48,311 nt of DNA, taken from NCBI GenBank assembly GCA_016181935.1, contig JACOYI010000007.1, forward strand, positions 1 through 48,311, read 5' to 3'. The DNA is from Candidatus Niyogiibacteriota bacterium (GTDB lineage: Bacteria; Patescibacteriota; Minisyncoccia; HO2-45-28). The notes under the pieces are model-generated. The model made no database searches, was not told the origin of the DNA, and saw nothing but the letters and a program-made list of their open reading frames with translations. Positions 32,313 to 38,425 of this stretch are shown here, piece by piece. Both the position numbers and the translations under genes were made by a program. Within the stretch, counting starts at the first letter, position 1. Each line of letters starts with the position of its first letter.

Positions 32313-32344
32313 ATTATAGCACTAAAAGCACTACCCTTTGGGTT
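32313..32344 (-). promoter_or_regulatory. Extended -10 promoter next to a partial repeat (R8)
   Basis: Minus strand TGCTATAAT (-10 at 32318-32313) lies just downstream of a partial repeat copy (CCCAAAGGGTAGTGC, 32344-32330), which occupies the -35 region. It would drive the 31893-32222 gene. Confidence 0.45.
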
Positions 32345-32350
32345 GCCTTG

Positions 32351-32373
32351 CTATTGAGGTTCAACTTCCATAG
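32351..32373. repeat. Short palindrome
   Basis: An imperfect palindrome around TTGAGGTTCAACTTCCATAG; a near-copy is at 5629-5650. No gene lies here. Confidence 0.5.
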
Positions 32374-32400
32374 TTATTGGTATCGTTCAATATAAAAAAC

Positions 32401-32439
32401 AAAAAGCCGCCTTACATCTTCAAAAAAGACGTAAGGCGG
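32401..32439 (-). terminator. Rho-independent terminator
   Basis: Minus strand CCGCCTTAC...GTAAGGCGG followed by CTTTTTGTTTTTT, just past the stop at 32447. Confidence 0.88.
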
Positions 32440-32446
32440 GTATATG

Positions 32447-32821
32447 CTAAGCCGCTTTCTGCGACAGATTGAGCCGAGCGATGACTTCGGGGACCAGCCA
32501 GAGAAGGTCCTCACCCGTTTTTGCGAAGCCGATGATGTGACTGATCGCCGCTCCCTCGTTCGCTTTCCGGCAGGGAACGAGCACCACCCGCGCCGCCCGA
32601 ACTTCGTAGCCGTTCACGGCGATGCAAAGCCGCAGACCGAAACAGGGAATGTCATACCGCCATCGGACCCACGGGTCTTCCACATTCCTCAGGTAACCGG
32701 TCCAGCTGTCTCTGGGTTTTTCAACCCCGAGACCTTCGCAAACCGCTTCGACAAATTCGCTGATGAGCGAACCCCACGCCAAAGCAACATGGTCTGCGAC
32801 GAGATACGCGTTGCCGTTCAT
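32447..32821 (-). CDS. Hypothetical protein, paralogue of 31893-32222
   Basis: 124 aa, soluble. ADHVALAWGSLISEFVEAV, RWRYDIPCFGLRLCIAVNG and RAARVVLVPCR match the neighbouring paralogue in order and spacing. Not recognised. GGAGG lies 6 nt before the ATG at 32821. A strong promoter and a terminator bracket it, so it is monocistronic. The pair probably arose by tandem duplication. Confidence 0.75.
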   Translation of the reverse strand: MNGNAYLVADHVALAWGSLISEFVEAVCEGLGVEKPRDSWTGYLRNVEDPWVRWRYDIPCFGLRLCIAVNGYEVRAARVVLVPCRKANEGAAISHIIGFAKTGEDLLWLVPEVIARLNLSQKAA

Positions 32822-32872
32822 ATTGCCTCCATTTCGCAAGGAACAGAGCACTTTATTTACCGCATGACAGCA

Positions 32873-32901
32873 ATGTTACCATATTTCAAAATTTTTGTCA
32901 A
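32873..32901 (-). promoter_or_regulatory. Promoter of the 32447-32821 gene
   Basis: Minus strand: TTGACA (32901-32896), 17 bp, TAACAT (32878-32873). It begins immediately after hairpin R7. Confidence 0.7.
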
Positions 32902-32904
32902 TAC

Positions 32905-32965
32905 AAAAACACCCCCAAGGGTAGTCCTTAGGAATCAGAAAAGGACTACCCTTGGGGGTGTTTTT
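32905..32965. repeat. Hairpin repeat R7, 25-bp perfect arms, terminator-like
   Basis: Two 25-bp arms (32905-32929, 32941-32965) pair perfectly around an 11-nt loop AGGAATCAGAA. Arms begin with AAAAACACCCCCAAGGG, so a T-run follows the hairpin in both directions. It lies 14 bp past the stop of the DUF378-like gene and can terminate it. The inner 29 bp equal repeat R2 in reverse complement. Confidence 0.85.
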
Positions 32966-32979
32966 GAGCCAAGCAGGAA

Positions 32980-33234
32980 TTACATTCCCCCCTGCCGCAT
33001 TCCGCCCATTCCCATGCCTCCGCCCATACCCATTCCGCACATTTTGCAATCTTTTTTATGCGACACGATAAGCCAGATCGCCGAGGCACCGACGAGAATA
33101 TAGATGGCGCGCGAAACGAGCGAGCCCATCCCGCCCAAAAAGGCGCTGATGTCCCAGCCCAGAACACCGACCAAAAGCCAGTTCAAACCGCCGATGATGA
33201 CGAGAATGAACGCTGTCATGTGAAGCCATTTCAT
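32980..33234 (-). CDS. DUF378-like small membrane protein
   Basis: 84 aa. MTAFILVIIGGLNWLLVGVLGWDISAFLGGMGSLVSRAIYILVGASA is the DUF378 signature: two helices with a Gly-Asn-Trp turn. The tail CKMCGMGMGGGMGMGGMRQGGM is rich in Met and Gly with CxxC, which suggests binding of a soft metal such as copper. The start MKWLHM at 33234 fits family members. Confidence 0.85.
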   Translation of the reverse strand: MKWLHMTAFILVIIGGLNWLLVGVLGWDISAFLGGMGSLVSRAIYILVGASAIWLIVSHKKDCKMCGMGMGGGMGMGGMRQGGM

Positions 33235-33346
33235 AATGTTCAAAAAGTCAAAAATTAGCTTCGACCTTTGCAAAAATGCCTAAAAAGCGTGCACCGTTAT
33301 TATACTACCCCCCTATTCCGCCCGCCACCTGCGCTATCCACAGGGC

Positions 33347-33375
33347 TTGACAAATACCGCTAAATGCGCTATACT
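33347..33375 (+). promoter_or_regulatory. Near-consensus promoter of the DGR-target paralogue
   Basis: TTGACA (33347-33352), 17 bp, TATACT (33370-33375), preceded by GC. Transcription should begin near 33382. Confidence 0.75.
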
Positions 33376-33390
33376 CTTAGCAGTTCTTTA

Positions 33391-33963
33391 ATGAAGGAAA
33401 GCAGCGAACCGCCATTCCTTATTGGAGGTGGCGTCATAAAAAAAACGACGGTATTTCCCGTCGCTTGCGACGAGTCGCTCACCGGTGGCGAGCTTTTGGC
33501 CCTGGGAAAGTACGACTGGGTCCATCGGGAGTTGAGACGGAGAGGGCTGTTTGGAATCCGCTCCCCCGAGTTCCGCACCCCGAAAATCTACATGGTCGAA
33601 ATTCACGAGTTCGACGAAGACCTGTATATGGGCGAGGTGTTCGACCGATTCAAAGAGATGGGCCTCGAGCGCCCGACCATCGAAGCGTCGCTTCGCTTCG
33701 GGGCCTACTACCCCGACGAGCAGAAGAAGCGCGCGATCGTCTTCCCGCTCGACAAGCCCATCGAGAGTCGGAACGACGGCGCCAACCTCCTCTTCGTCCT
33801 TTCCTCGGACGGCAGCTATCGCGTGGCCGATGTCGAATGGATGGGCTGCTGCTGGCCCGCCGGCACGGCCTTCGCGGCCGTCCGCCAAGCCACCGCCCGT
33901 GAAGCGATGGAGATGGTCGCAGGACTTGCTGAACTCGCGCTCCGACCGCCGAGTGAATACTGA
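33391..33963 (+). CDS. Paralogue of the DGR target protein, without variable repeat
   Basis: 190 aa. LALGKYDW, VEIHEFDEDLYMGEVFDRFKEMGLERPTIEASLRFGAYYPDEQ and the C-terminal VEWMGCCWPAGTAFAAVR align in order with the DGR target at 36967-37590 (GHYDW, VEIQLVHFNRVMESETVIREL, FGAKYPDIQ, YRFAAVR). It has no Asn-rich or adenine-templated tail and continues ~30 residues further. The start is uncertain: ATG 33391 lies ~9 nt after the predicted transcription start with no ribosome site, while GGAGG at 33424-33428 points to an in-frame ATA at 33436. A formylglycine-enzyme/C-type-lectin-like fold is inference. Confidence 0.72.
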   Translation: MKESSEPPFLIGGGVIKKTTVFPVACDESLTGGELLALGKYDWVHRELRRRGLFGIRSPEFRTPKIYMVEIHEFDEDLYMGEVFDRFKEMGLERPTIEASLRFGAYYPDEQKKRAIVFPLDKPIESRNDGANLLFVLSSDGSYRVADVEWMGCCWPAGTAFAAVRQATAREAMEMVAGLAELALRPPSEY

Positions 33964-33990
33964 AAAGAACGCGCACAGGGGTTCTTTTTA
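33963..33990 (+). terminator. Rho-independent terminator
   Basis: AAAAGAAC-(10)-GTTCTTTT followed by TATTT, at the stop of the 33391-33963 gene. Confidence 0.75.
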
Positions 33991-34003
33991 TTTACGCGCC
34001 GTT

Positions 34004-35071
34004 TTACGCGCCGTGTTTTATTTCGAGCACATCCCCGTCCTCGACGACATAGTCCTTCCCTTCCGTACGTATCCACCCCTTTTCGCGCGCCTTTGCGAAC
34101 CCGCCCGCTTCCGTGAGTTTATTCCATTCAATAACATCCGCGCGGATGAACTTTTTTTCAAAATCAGAGTGGATGGCGCCGGCCGCCTGCGGGGCTTTTG
34201 CGCCTTGCCGGATGGTCCACGCGCGCGTCTCGTCCGGCCCGGTCGTTAAAAACGTAATCAGTCCCAGAAGTTCGTAGGATTTTCGGATAAGCATATCGAG
34301 TCCCGATTCGCGCGCGAGCCCCAGCGCTTCGCGCTCATCCGGAGTGAGTCCCCCGGCTTCGGATTCCGATTTTACATCCAGAACCAGCGCCGAAAACCCC
34401 TGTTTTTTAAATTCCTCCACCCATGGCGCGGCTTCTTCCGATGAAGCGTTCAGAGCAAAAAGGCGCGGCTTCATCGTGAGTAATTGATAGCGCCCCACGA
34501 TCTCTGTCTCGGCCGCGCTCCACGGCTCGCCGTATAAAATCTTCCCTTCCTCCAACAATTTTTTCGCTTTTGTGAGCGTCGAAAATTCCGCGACCGCCTC
34601 TTTTTTGCCGGTCCGTGCCTCGCGCTCGAGTCCCGATACCCGCTTATCCAGCGTTTCAAGGTCTTTTAGCGCTAATTCCATTTCGAGCGTCTCCTTGTCG
34701 CGCCACGCCTCCACCGACCCCTCGGTATTGATGATGTCGGGATTTTTAAATGCGCGGAGCAGATACAAAATCGCGTCCGTTTCTCGAATGTGCATCAAAA
34801 ATTGGTTACCGAGCCCTTCCCCTTTGTGCGCACCCTTGACGAGCCCCGCGATATCCACGAAATCCACGGTCGCGTAAATTTTCCTCTCGGACTTCGTAAG
34901 TTCGGCTAATGCATCTACGCGCGCGTCCGGAACCGCAACGACACCGACATTGGGGTCGATGGTACAAAAAGGATAGTTGGCGCAATCCACCTGCTTTTGA
35001 GTGAGTGCGCTAAATAACGTGGACTTTCCGACATTCGGAAGCCCGACAATGCCGATGGATAAAGTTTTCAT
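34004..35071 (-). CDS. ychF: Ribosome-associated GTPase/ATPase YchF
   Basis: 355 aa, typical length. GIVGLPNVGKSTLFSALT is the P-loop, DFVDIAGLVKGAHKGEGLGNQFL the G3 region, FALNASSE the altered G4 (NxxE instead of NKxD) that explains ATP preference in the family, and the C-terminal TGS-like domain ends with KDYVVEDGDVLEIKHG. A housekeeping translation-related factor. It follows the DGR reverse transcriptase by 15 bp on the same strand. Confidence 0.96.
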   Translation of the reverse strand: MKTLSIGIVGLPNVGKSTLFSALTQKQVDCANYPFCTIDPNVGVVAVPDARVDALAELTKSERKIYATVDFVDIAGLVKGAHKGEGLGNQFLMHIRETDAILYLLRAFKNPDIINTEGSVEAWRDKETLEMELALKDLETLDKRVSGLEREARTGKKEAVAEFSTLTKAKKLLEEGKILYGEPWSAAETEIVGRYQLLTMKPRLFALNASSEEAAPWVEEFKKQGFSALVLDVKSESEAGGLTPDEREALGLARESGLDMLIRKSYELLGLITFLTTGPDETRAWTIRQGAKAPQAAGAIHSDFEKKFIRADVIEWNKLTEAGGFAKAREKGWIRTEGKDYVVEDGDVLEIKHGA

Positions 35072-35086
35072 GCACAAATAAGAATA

Positions 35087-36079
35087 CTAGAATTCATTGG
35101 TTTTGAGAAGAAGAGATTTTAATTTTCTGGCGTTGCCGTGCCTCAAGAGACCAACATAGGAAGTGAGCGTCTCTGGCGTTGGATGCTCAACAATTCTTTT
35201 CATCATCCGCTTTTTAGTCGTAGTCCGTAAAACGCGATGATCTGGAAAATGTACCCATCCGAGAAAATCGACTCCGGAAGCAAGCGTTTTAATGAATAGC
35301 TTGTCGGGATGCAATTCGAGTTTCAGTTGATTACTAAGAAACTCGCCAATTTGAGGAATGAGCCCTCTCAGCCAATCGCGATTGGCTGAAAAAATCACGA
35401 AGTCATCGGCATAGCGAATATAATAGTTCGTTTTTAATTTGTGCTTCGCGAACTGATCAAATTCATTCATATACACATTTGCGAAAAGCTGGGATGTGAG
35501 ATTGCCGAGCGGCAAGCCCCTACTAGGCACAATATTATAAAAACTTTCAATTATTTCCTGAAGCAACGCGAGAATATTTTCGTCTGAGATGTACTTAGCA
35601 AGAATGGCGTACAAGATTTTTTGATCAACGCTTGCAAAAAATTTTTTAATATCGCATTTCAAAACCCAGCATGTCCTGGTATTATTTTTACCGACCTTAT
35701 TGCCAAATTCTCTAAATCTTTTTATCGCTTTATGCGTTCCTTTTCCGACGCGGCAGGAATAAGAATCGGCAACAAATGTTCTATCGAAAAATGGGTACAA
35801 AATCCGATGGACAGCATGATGTAAAAGACGGTCGCGTACGAAAGCTTTGTGAATGCTCCGCGGCTTAGGATCGTGAACGGAGAATGCTTGATATGGTCCG
35901 TGATGATAGATATGATTGCTAAGATCGCCGTTTAATTCGGAAAGATTGTCCATCAGTTGAAGGGAAAATGCTAAAACATCTGCTTTTGCTCTTTTGCCAC
36001 GGACAAACTCTTTCCATGCTTCAAGCAGGTTTTCAATCTCGATAATATCTTCAAATATATGGAACAATTGAATTTTCAT
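35087..36079 (-). CDS. DGR-type reverse transcriptase
   Basis: 330 aa. RT motifs in order: RDRLLHHAVHRILYPFFDRTF (motif 1), LKCDIKKFFASVD (motif 2, 139-152), RGLPLGNLTSQLFANVYMNEFD (motifs 3-4, ~187-208), YYIRYADDFVIFS (catalytic YADD, 223-226), then LELHPDKLFI and FLGW. The compact length, the LPLGNLTSQ motif and absence of maturase or endonuclease domains fit DGR and not group II intron RTs. It should copy the template repeat at 36491-36618 with adenine-specific errors. GAGGA precedes the ATG. The gene is more AT-rich than its surroundings. Confidence 0.95.
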   Translation of the reverse strand: MKIQLFHIFEDIIEIENLLEAWKEFVRGKRAKADVLAFSLQLMDNLSELNGDLSNHIYHHGPYQAFSVHDPKPRSIHKAFVRDRLLHHAVHRILYPFFDRTFVADSYSCRVGKGTHKAIKRFREFGNKVGKNNTRTCWVLKCDIKKFFASVDQKILYAILAKYISDENILALLQEIIESFYNIVPSRGLPLGNLTSQLFANVYMNEFDQFAKHKLKTNYYIRYADDFVIFSANRDWLRGLIPQIGEFLSNQLKLELHPDKLFIKTLASGVDFLGWVHFPDHRVLRTTTKKRMMKRIVEHPTPETLTSYVGLLRHGNARKLKSLLLKTNEF

Positions 36080-36097
36080 ACAGATTCCTCTTTTAAG

Positions 36098-36106
36098 CCC
36101 CCCCCC
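36098..36106. other. Run of nine C between RT and avd
   Basis: A C9 homopolymer fills most of the 31-bp space between the divergent RT and avd reading frames. No Shine-Dalgarno site for avd can be seen on the plus strand. A sequencing or slippage hotspot is possible. Confidence 0.6.
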
Positions 36107-36108
36107 TC

Positions 36109-36464
36109 ATGGAATTTTACCTATCATTCAGAAGTTTATTTCAGCATACAAGTGTTGGGATGAATTCGTAACTCATTTCCCAAAAAAATCGCGATATACG
36201 CTCGGTGAAAAAATCGGCTCTCTTTTTATCGATACTGTCGAGCTTCTTTTTACGGCGGGTTATTTGCGTAAAGAACAAAAGTTGCCCTATTTGCAAAGAG
36301 CAAACAGTAAACTTGATTTGCTGAAGTTCTTTTTGCAGATCGCATGGGAATTGAAGGCGCTCGACAATAAAAAATACATCGCGCTCTCAAAACAGCTGGA
36401 TGAGATCGGAAAAATGTTGGGAGGATGGACGCGAGGCATACAAAAACAAACTTTTCCCCAATAA
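36109..36464 (+). CDS. avd: Avd-like DGR accessory protein, start out of frame
   Basis: About 117 aa of a four-helix-bundle Avd/S23-like protein: LPIIQKFISAYKCWDEFVTHFPKKSRYTLGEKIG, then LPYLQRANSKLDLLKFFLQIAWELKAL, and the signature LDEIGKMLGGW. Avd proteins form basic pentamers that bind RT and template RNA. The only ATG (36109) is out of frame: ATGGAATTTTACC would join the frame if one T were added to the T4 run. Otherwise the frame opens with no standard start until TTG 36264. It lies on the strand opposite to RT, TR and target, 31 bp from the RT start. Confidence 0.82.
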
Positions 36465-36490
36465 ATTAGGGAAGAGAATGAAGCGAGTTT

Positions 36491-36618
36491 CGAACAGCAG
36501 CAAAACGATAGTTCTCGTTCCACCTGTTCTCGAACCAGTTGAGGTTCAGATTCCGCTTAGCGCCGTTCCTGTTAAGGAACGGGACGTTGCGATTGCCATT
36601 CGCGTTCCGCCAAACTGA
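36491..36618 (-). repeat. DGR template repeat (TR)
   Basis: 128 bp matching the VR at 36974-37101 with 18 differences. On the minus strand every difference is an A in the TR. Its reading would encode many Asn from AAC/AAT codons (for example NRNVPFLNRNG), the classic DGR template pattern. The 3' end on the minus strand is identical for about 30 nt to the VR even at As, marking the probable initiation-of-homing segment. It lies between avd (26 bp away) and the target. Confidence 0.96.
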
Positions 36619-36874
36619 TTGTACAAAATATCGTCTGTACCACCACCCCTTGAATACTCTCGGGATTGTATCTCATTCGGGGCTTCAAAGCCCGCTAATA
36701 TTCTGTACCAAATAGCTTCATTTTTGAGAGATTAATAAACGGCACTGAAAAAAGACGTTTCCGTTTTCATTCTGCGTTTGTTAATCTGGAATTCGGCCGT
36801 CCAAAGCCGTGACCGTGGACATACGAACCTAGTATCCAAAAATACCATACCAAGAAAATTTGAGATTTAAAATG
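36619..36874. other. TR-VR intergenic region
   Basis: About 256 bp without a credible ORF. On the minus strand it is the leader of the TR transcript. It contains a small hairpin GGGCTT-CA-AAGCCC (about 36687-36702) and AT-rich stretches, but I cannot name a specific TR promoter. Confidence 0.5.
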
Positions 36875-36906
36875 AAAACGACTCTCCGACGTAACGTCGG
36901 AGAGTC
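36875..36906 (-). terminator. Hairpin downstream of the DGR target
   Basis: GACTCTCCGACG-(3)-CGTCGGAGAGTC, perfect 12-bp stem, followed on the minus strand by GTTTTCATTTT. It ends the target transcript, and may also act as the cruciform that many DGRs carry after the VR. Confidence 0.8.
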
Positions 36907-36918
36907 AAAGGATCCAAG

Positions 36919-36954
36919 GAATCGAGGGTCTGTGTTACAAAGAACCCGAGATTC
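36919..36954. repeat. Second hairpin next to the VR
   Basis: GGAATC-GA-GGGT...ACCC-GA-GATTCC, an interrupted inverted repeat 13 bp past the target stop codon and 20 bp from the VR end. It could form a DNA hairpin important for retrohoming. Confidence 0.5.
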
Positions 36955-36966
36955 CAAGGACCGAAG

Positions 36967-37590
36967 CTACTTGCGAACAGCAGCAAAACGATAGTTCTCG
37001 TCCCACCTGACCTCGAACCAGCCGAGGCCCAGATGCCGCTGAGCGCCGCTCCTGCCAAGGAACGGGACGGAGCGAAAGCCACTCGCGTACCGCCAAACTG
37101 ACCCGAGAGCCACAATCGGGAATTCGCGCTGGATGTCTGGGTATTTCGCCCCGAAAGCCAGAAGTTCTTCGAGCGTTGCGGGACGCAAACCCATCGTGTC
37201 GAGTTCACGAATGACGGTCTCCGATTCCATCACGCGATTGAAATGCACGAGCTGGATCTCGACATTCGCCGAGCCCTCGCCCTTCATGGGAAAGTGTTTC
37301 GCTGTGATGTCGTCGTTTTTCCAGTCATAGTGACCGGCCGCGATCATCCTCTCGAGGGAGAGAGTATAGTCGACGGTGATGGGGTAGAGATTGGAATCGT
37401 TCGCGCCGCGCCGAGTGCTCGCCATGATTTCGACGAACTGGTCGAGCAGGGCGTCGCCCTCGGGCGTCGCAAGCGAATGGACGACCTCGTCGGGCACGCC
37501 GCGGCGTTGTGCCTTCCCCACGAGGGTCTGAATGATCGACATCCCAACTCCCATGCCGGACACAATCGCGGACCTATCTTTCGTTGCCAT
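36967..37590 (-). CDS. DGR target protein with C-terminal variable region
   Basis: 207 aa, no signal peptide. N-terminal helical part (residues 1-85), then a domain shared with the paralogue at 33391 (GHYDW, VEIQLVHFNRV, IRELDTMGLRPATLEELLAFGAKYP). Residues 164-206 are the VR: variable positions 168, 170, 172, 174, 179, 181, 184, 186, 188, 190, 194 and 197. The fixed frame includes GSVWR, VPFL, WFE, RW and ENYRFAAVR, as in C-type-lectin-fold DGR targets. AAGGAG precedes the ATG at 37590. No export signal or anchor is seen, so its location and ligand are unknown. Confidence 0.92.
   Translation of the reverse strand: MATKDRSAIVSGMGVGMSIIQTLVGKAQRRGVPDEVVHSLATPEGDALLDQFVEIMASTRRGANDSNLYPITVDYTLSLERMIAAGHYDWKNDDITAKHFPMKGEGSANVEIQLVHFNRVMESETVIRELDTMGLRPATLEELLAFGAKYPDIQREFPIVALGSVWRYASGFRSVPFLGRSGAQRHLGLGWFEVRWDENYRFAAVRK
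36974..37101 (-). repeat. DGR variable repeat (VR)
   Basis: 128 bp at the 3' end of the target gene, aligned without gaps to the TR at 36491-36618. On the minus strand, 18 positions differ, all A in TR, changed to G, T or C. The unmutated end, containing GAGAACTATCG, keeps its As. Confidence 0.96.
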
Positions 37591-37670
37591 TGCTGTTCTC
37601 CTTATCCGCGGCTCACCCCTCACTCCGCCCCATGCGAAGCCCCAGGCTCGCCATCAAGGTACTGGCAGAC

Positions 37671-37699
37671 AGTATAACAATAAAACATCAAGTCGTCAA
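37671..37699 (-). promoter_or_regulatory. Promoter of the DGR target gene
   Basis: Minus strand: TTGACG (37699-37694), 17 bp, TATACT (37676-37671), about 80 bp before the ATG. Confidence 0.7.
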
Positions 37700-37812
37700 G
37701 GTCTCGTAACCGGAAGCTCGATCATAAATTCAAACGGGATCAATATCTCAAATCCATGTCGAATTGCGTTCGCTCGATACCGATGGATAAGGACATGATT
37801 TAAACGGAAAAG

Positions 37813-38073
37813 TTATTTATCGTATACGGCGTGATCCCCGATCGCAAGCAACACGACTTCTTTTTTATTTATGTAGGAAAAAACAATTCTTGTTTTATAA
37901 TTTACAGAGAAACTATATCGGCCCGCGAGCGGCCCATGCAATTTATGAATCTTAAGAAGTTTATGATTTTTTGCGTCCCCGAACAGTTCTATTTTTTCTA
38001 AAGCCTCTTCTTGAATGCCTGAATCGAGTTTTTTAAAATGCCTGATAAAAATCGGCAAGAAATGAACTTTCAT
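37813..38073 (-). CDS. RelE/ParE-family toxin
   Basis: 86 aa. FIRHFKKLDSGIQEEALEKIELF, KIHKLHGPLAGRYSFSVNYKTRIVFSYINKKEVVLLAIGDHAVY matches the RelE/ParE fold (mRNase- or gyrase-type toxins). The start MKVHFL at 38073 leaves a 12-bp gap from the antitoxin. Which cellular target applies cannot be told from sequence. Confidence 0.88.
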   Translation of the reverse strand: MKVHFLPIFIRHFKKLDSGIQEEALEKIELFGDAKNHKLLKIHKLHGPLAGRYSFSVNYKTRIVFSYINKKEVVLLAIGDHAVYDK

Positions 38074-38085
38074 GAACACGAGTGG

Positions 38086-38304
38086 TTAAGAAATTTTCTT
38101 TACCAATGTTCTCAAGTCCCCCCTTAGCAACTTTCCCTCGGAAAGCTCTTGCTCGGCTTTAAGCACGACAGCAATCGCTTCTTCTTCAGCAAAACGCTCG
38201 AGCGCCTCGCGAACGATCGCGGCTTTATTCGAGCCCCGCTCTCTTGCTAATTTTTTTACCAATTCTTCCAGATGCGCCGGAAGCGGTACAGATAATGTCG
38301 TCAT
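38086..38304 (-). CDS. Ribbon-helix-helix antitoxin
   Basis: 72 aa. TTLSVPLPAHLEELVKKLARERGSNKAAIVREALERF is a ribbon-helix-helix DNA-binding domain; the C-terminal ~30 residues would wrap the toxin. It precedes the RelE/ParE gene, and an AT-rich inverted repeat just upstream is a likely operator. Confidence 0.88.
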   Translation of the reverse strand: MTTLSVPLPAHLEELVKKLARERGSNKAAIVREALERFAEEEAIAVVLKAEQELSEGKLLRGDLRTLVKKIS

Positions 38305-38312
38305 AGATTATG

Positions 38313-38340
38313 TATGATAATGTAATATGATATTATCATA
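38313..38340. promoter_or_regulatory. Operator-like inverted repeat upstream of the toxin-antitoxin pair
   Basis: TATGATAAT (38313-38321) and ATTATCATA (38332-38340) are perfect inverted 9-mers 10 bp apart, 8 bp upstream of the antitoxin start. They are a likely binding site for the ribbon-helix-helix protein. Confidence 0.65.
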
Positions 38341-38383
38341 TATTGATCCGATCTCCGCGTCAATATGTGCATATATGCCTAAA

Positions 38384-38415
38384 AATCAAAAAGCGGGACG
38401 CGTAAGCGTCCCGCT
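38384..38415 (-). terminator. Rho-independent terminator
   Basis: Minus strand AGCGGGACGC-(4)-GCGTCCCGCT followed by TTTTGATTTTT; ends the Nudix-like gene at 38426. Confidence 0.9.
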
Positions 38416-38425
38416 TGTCTCCGAA

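Noticed and set aside
9962-32965. CRISPR array from the repeated 17-bp core
   Set aside because: Copies are kilobases apart, palindromic and variable, with no regular spacers and no cas genes.
35087-36079. Group II intron or retron reverse transcriptase
   Set aside because: No maturase or endonuclease domain, no intron RNA ends and no msr/msd region; a TR/VR pair with A-only changes supports DGR.
36109-36464. 23S rRNA intervening-sequence protein
   Set aside because: The same four-helix fold occurs there, but no rRNA gene is nearby and the DGR context fits Avd.
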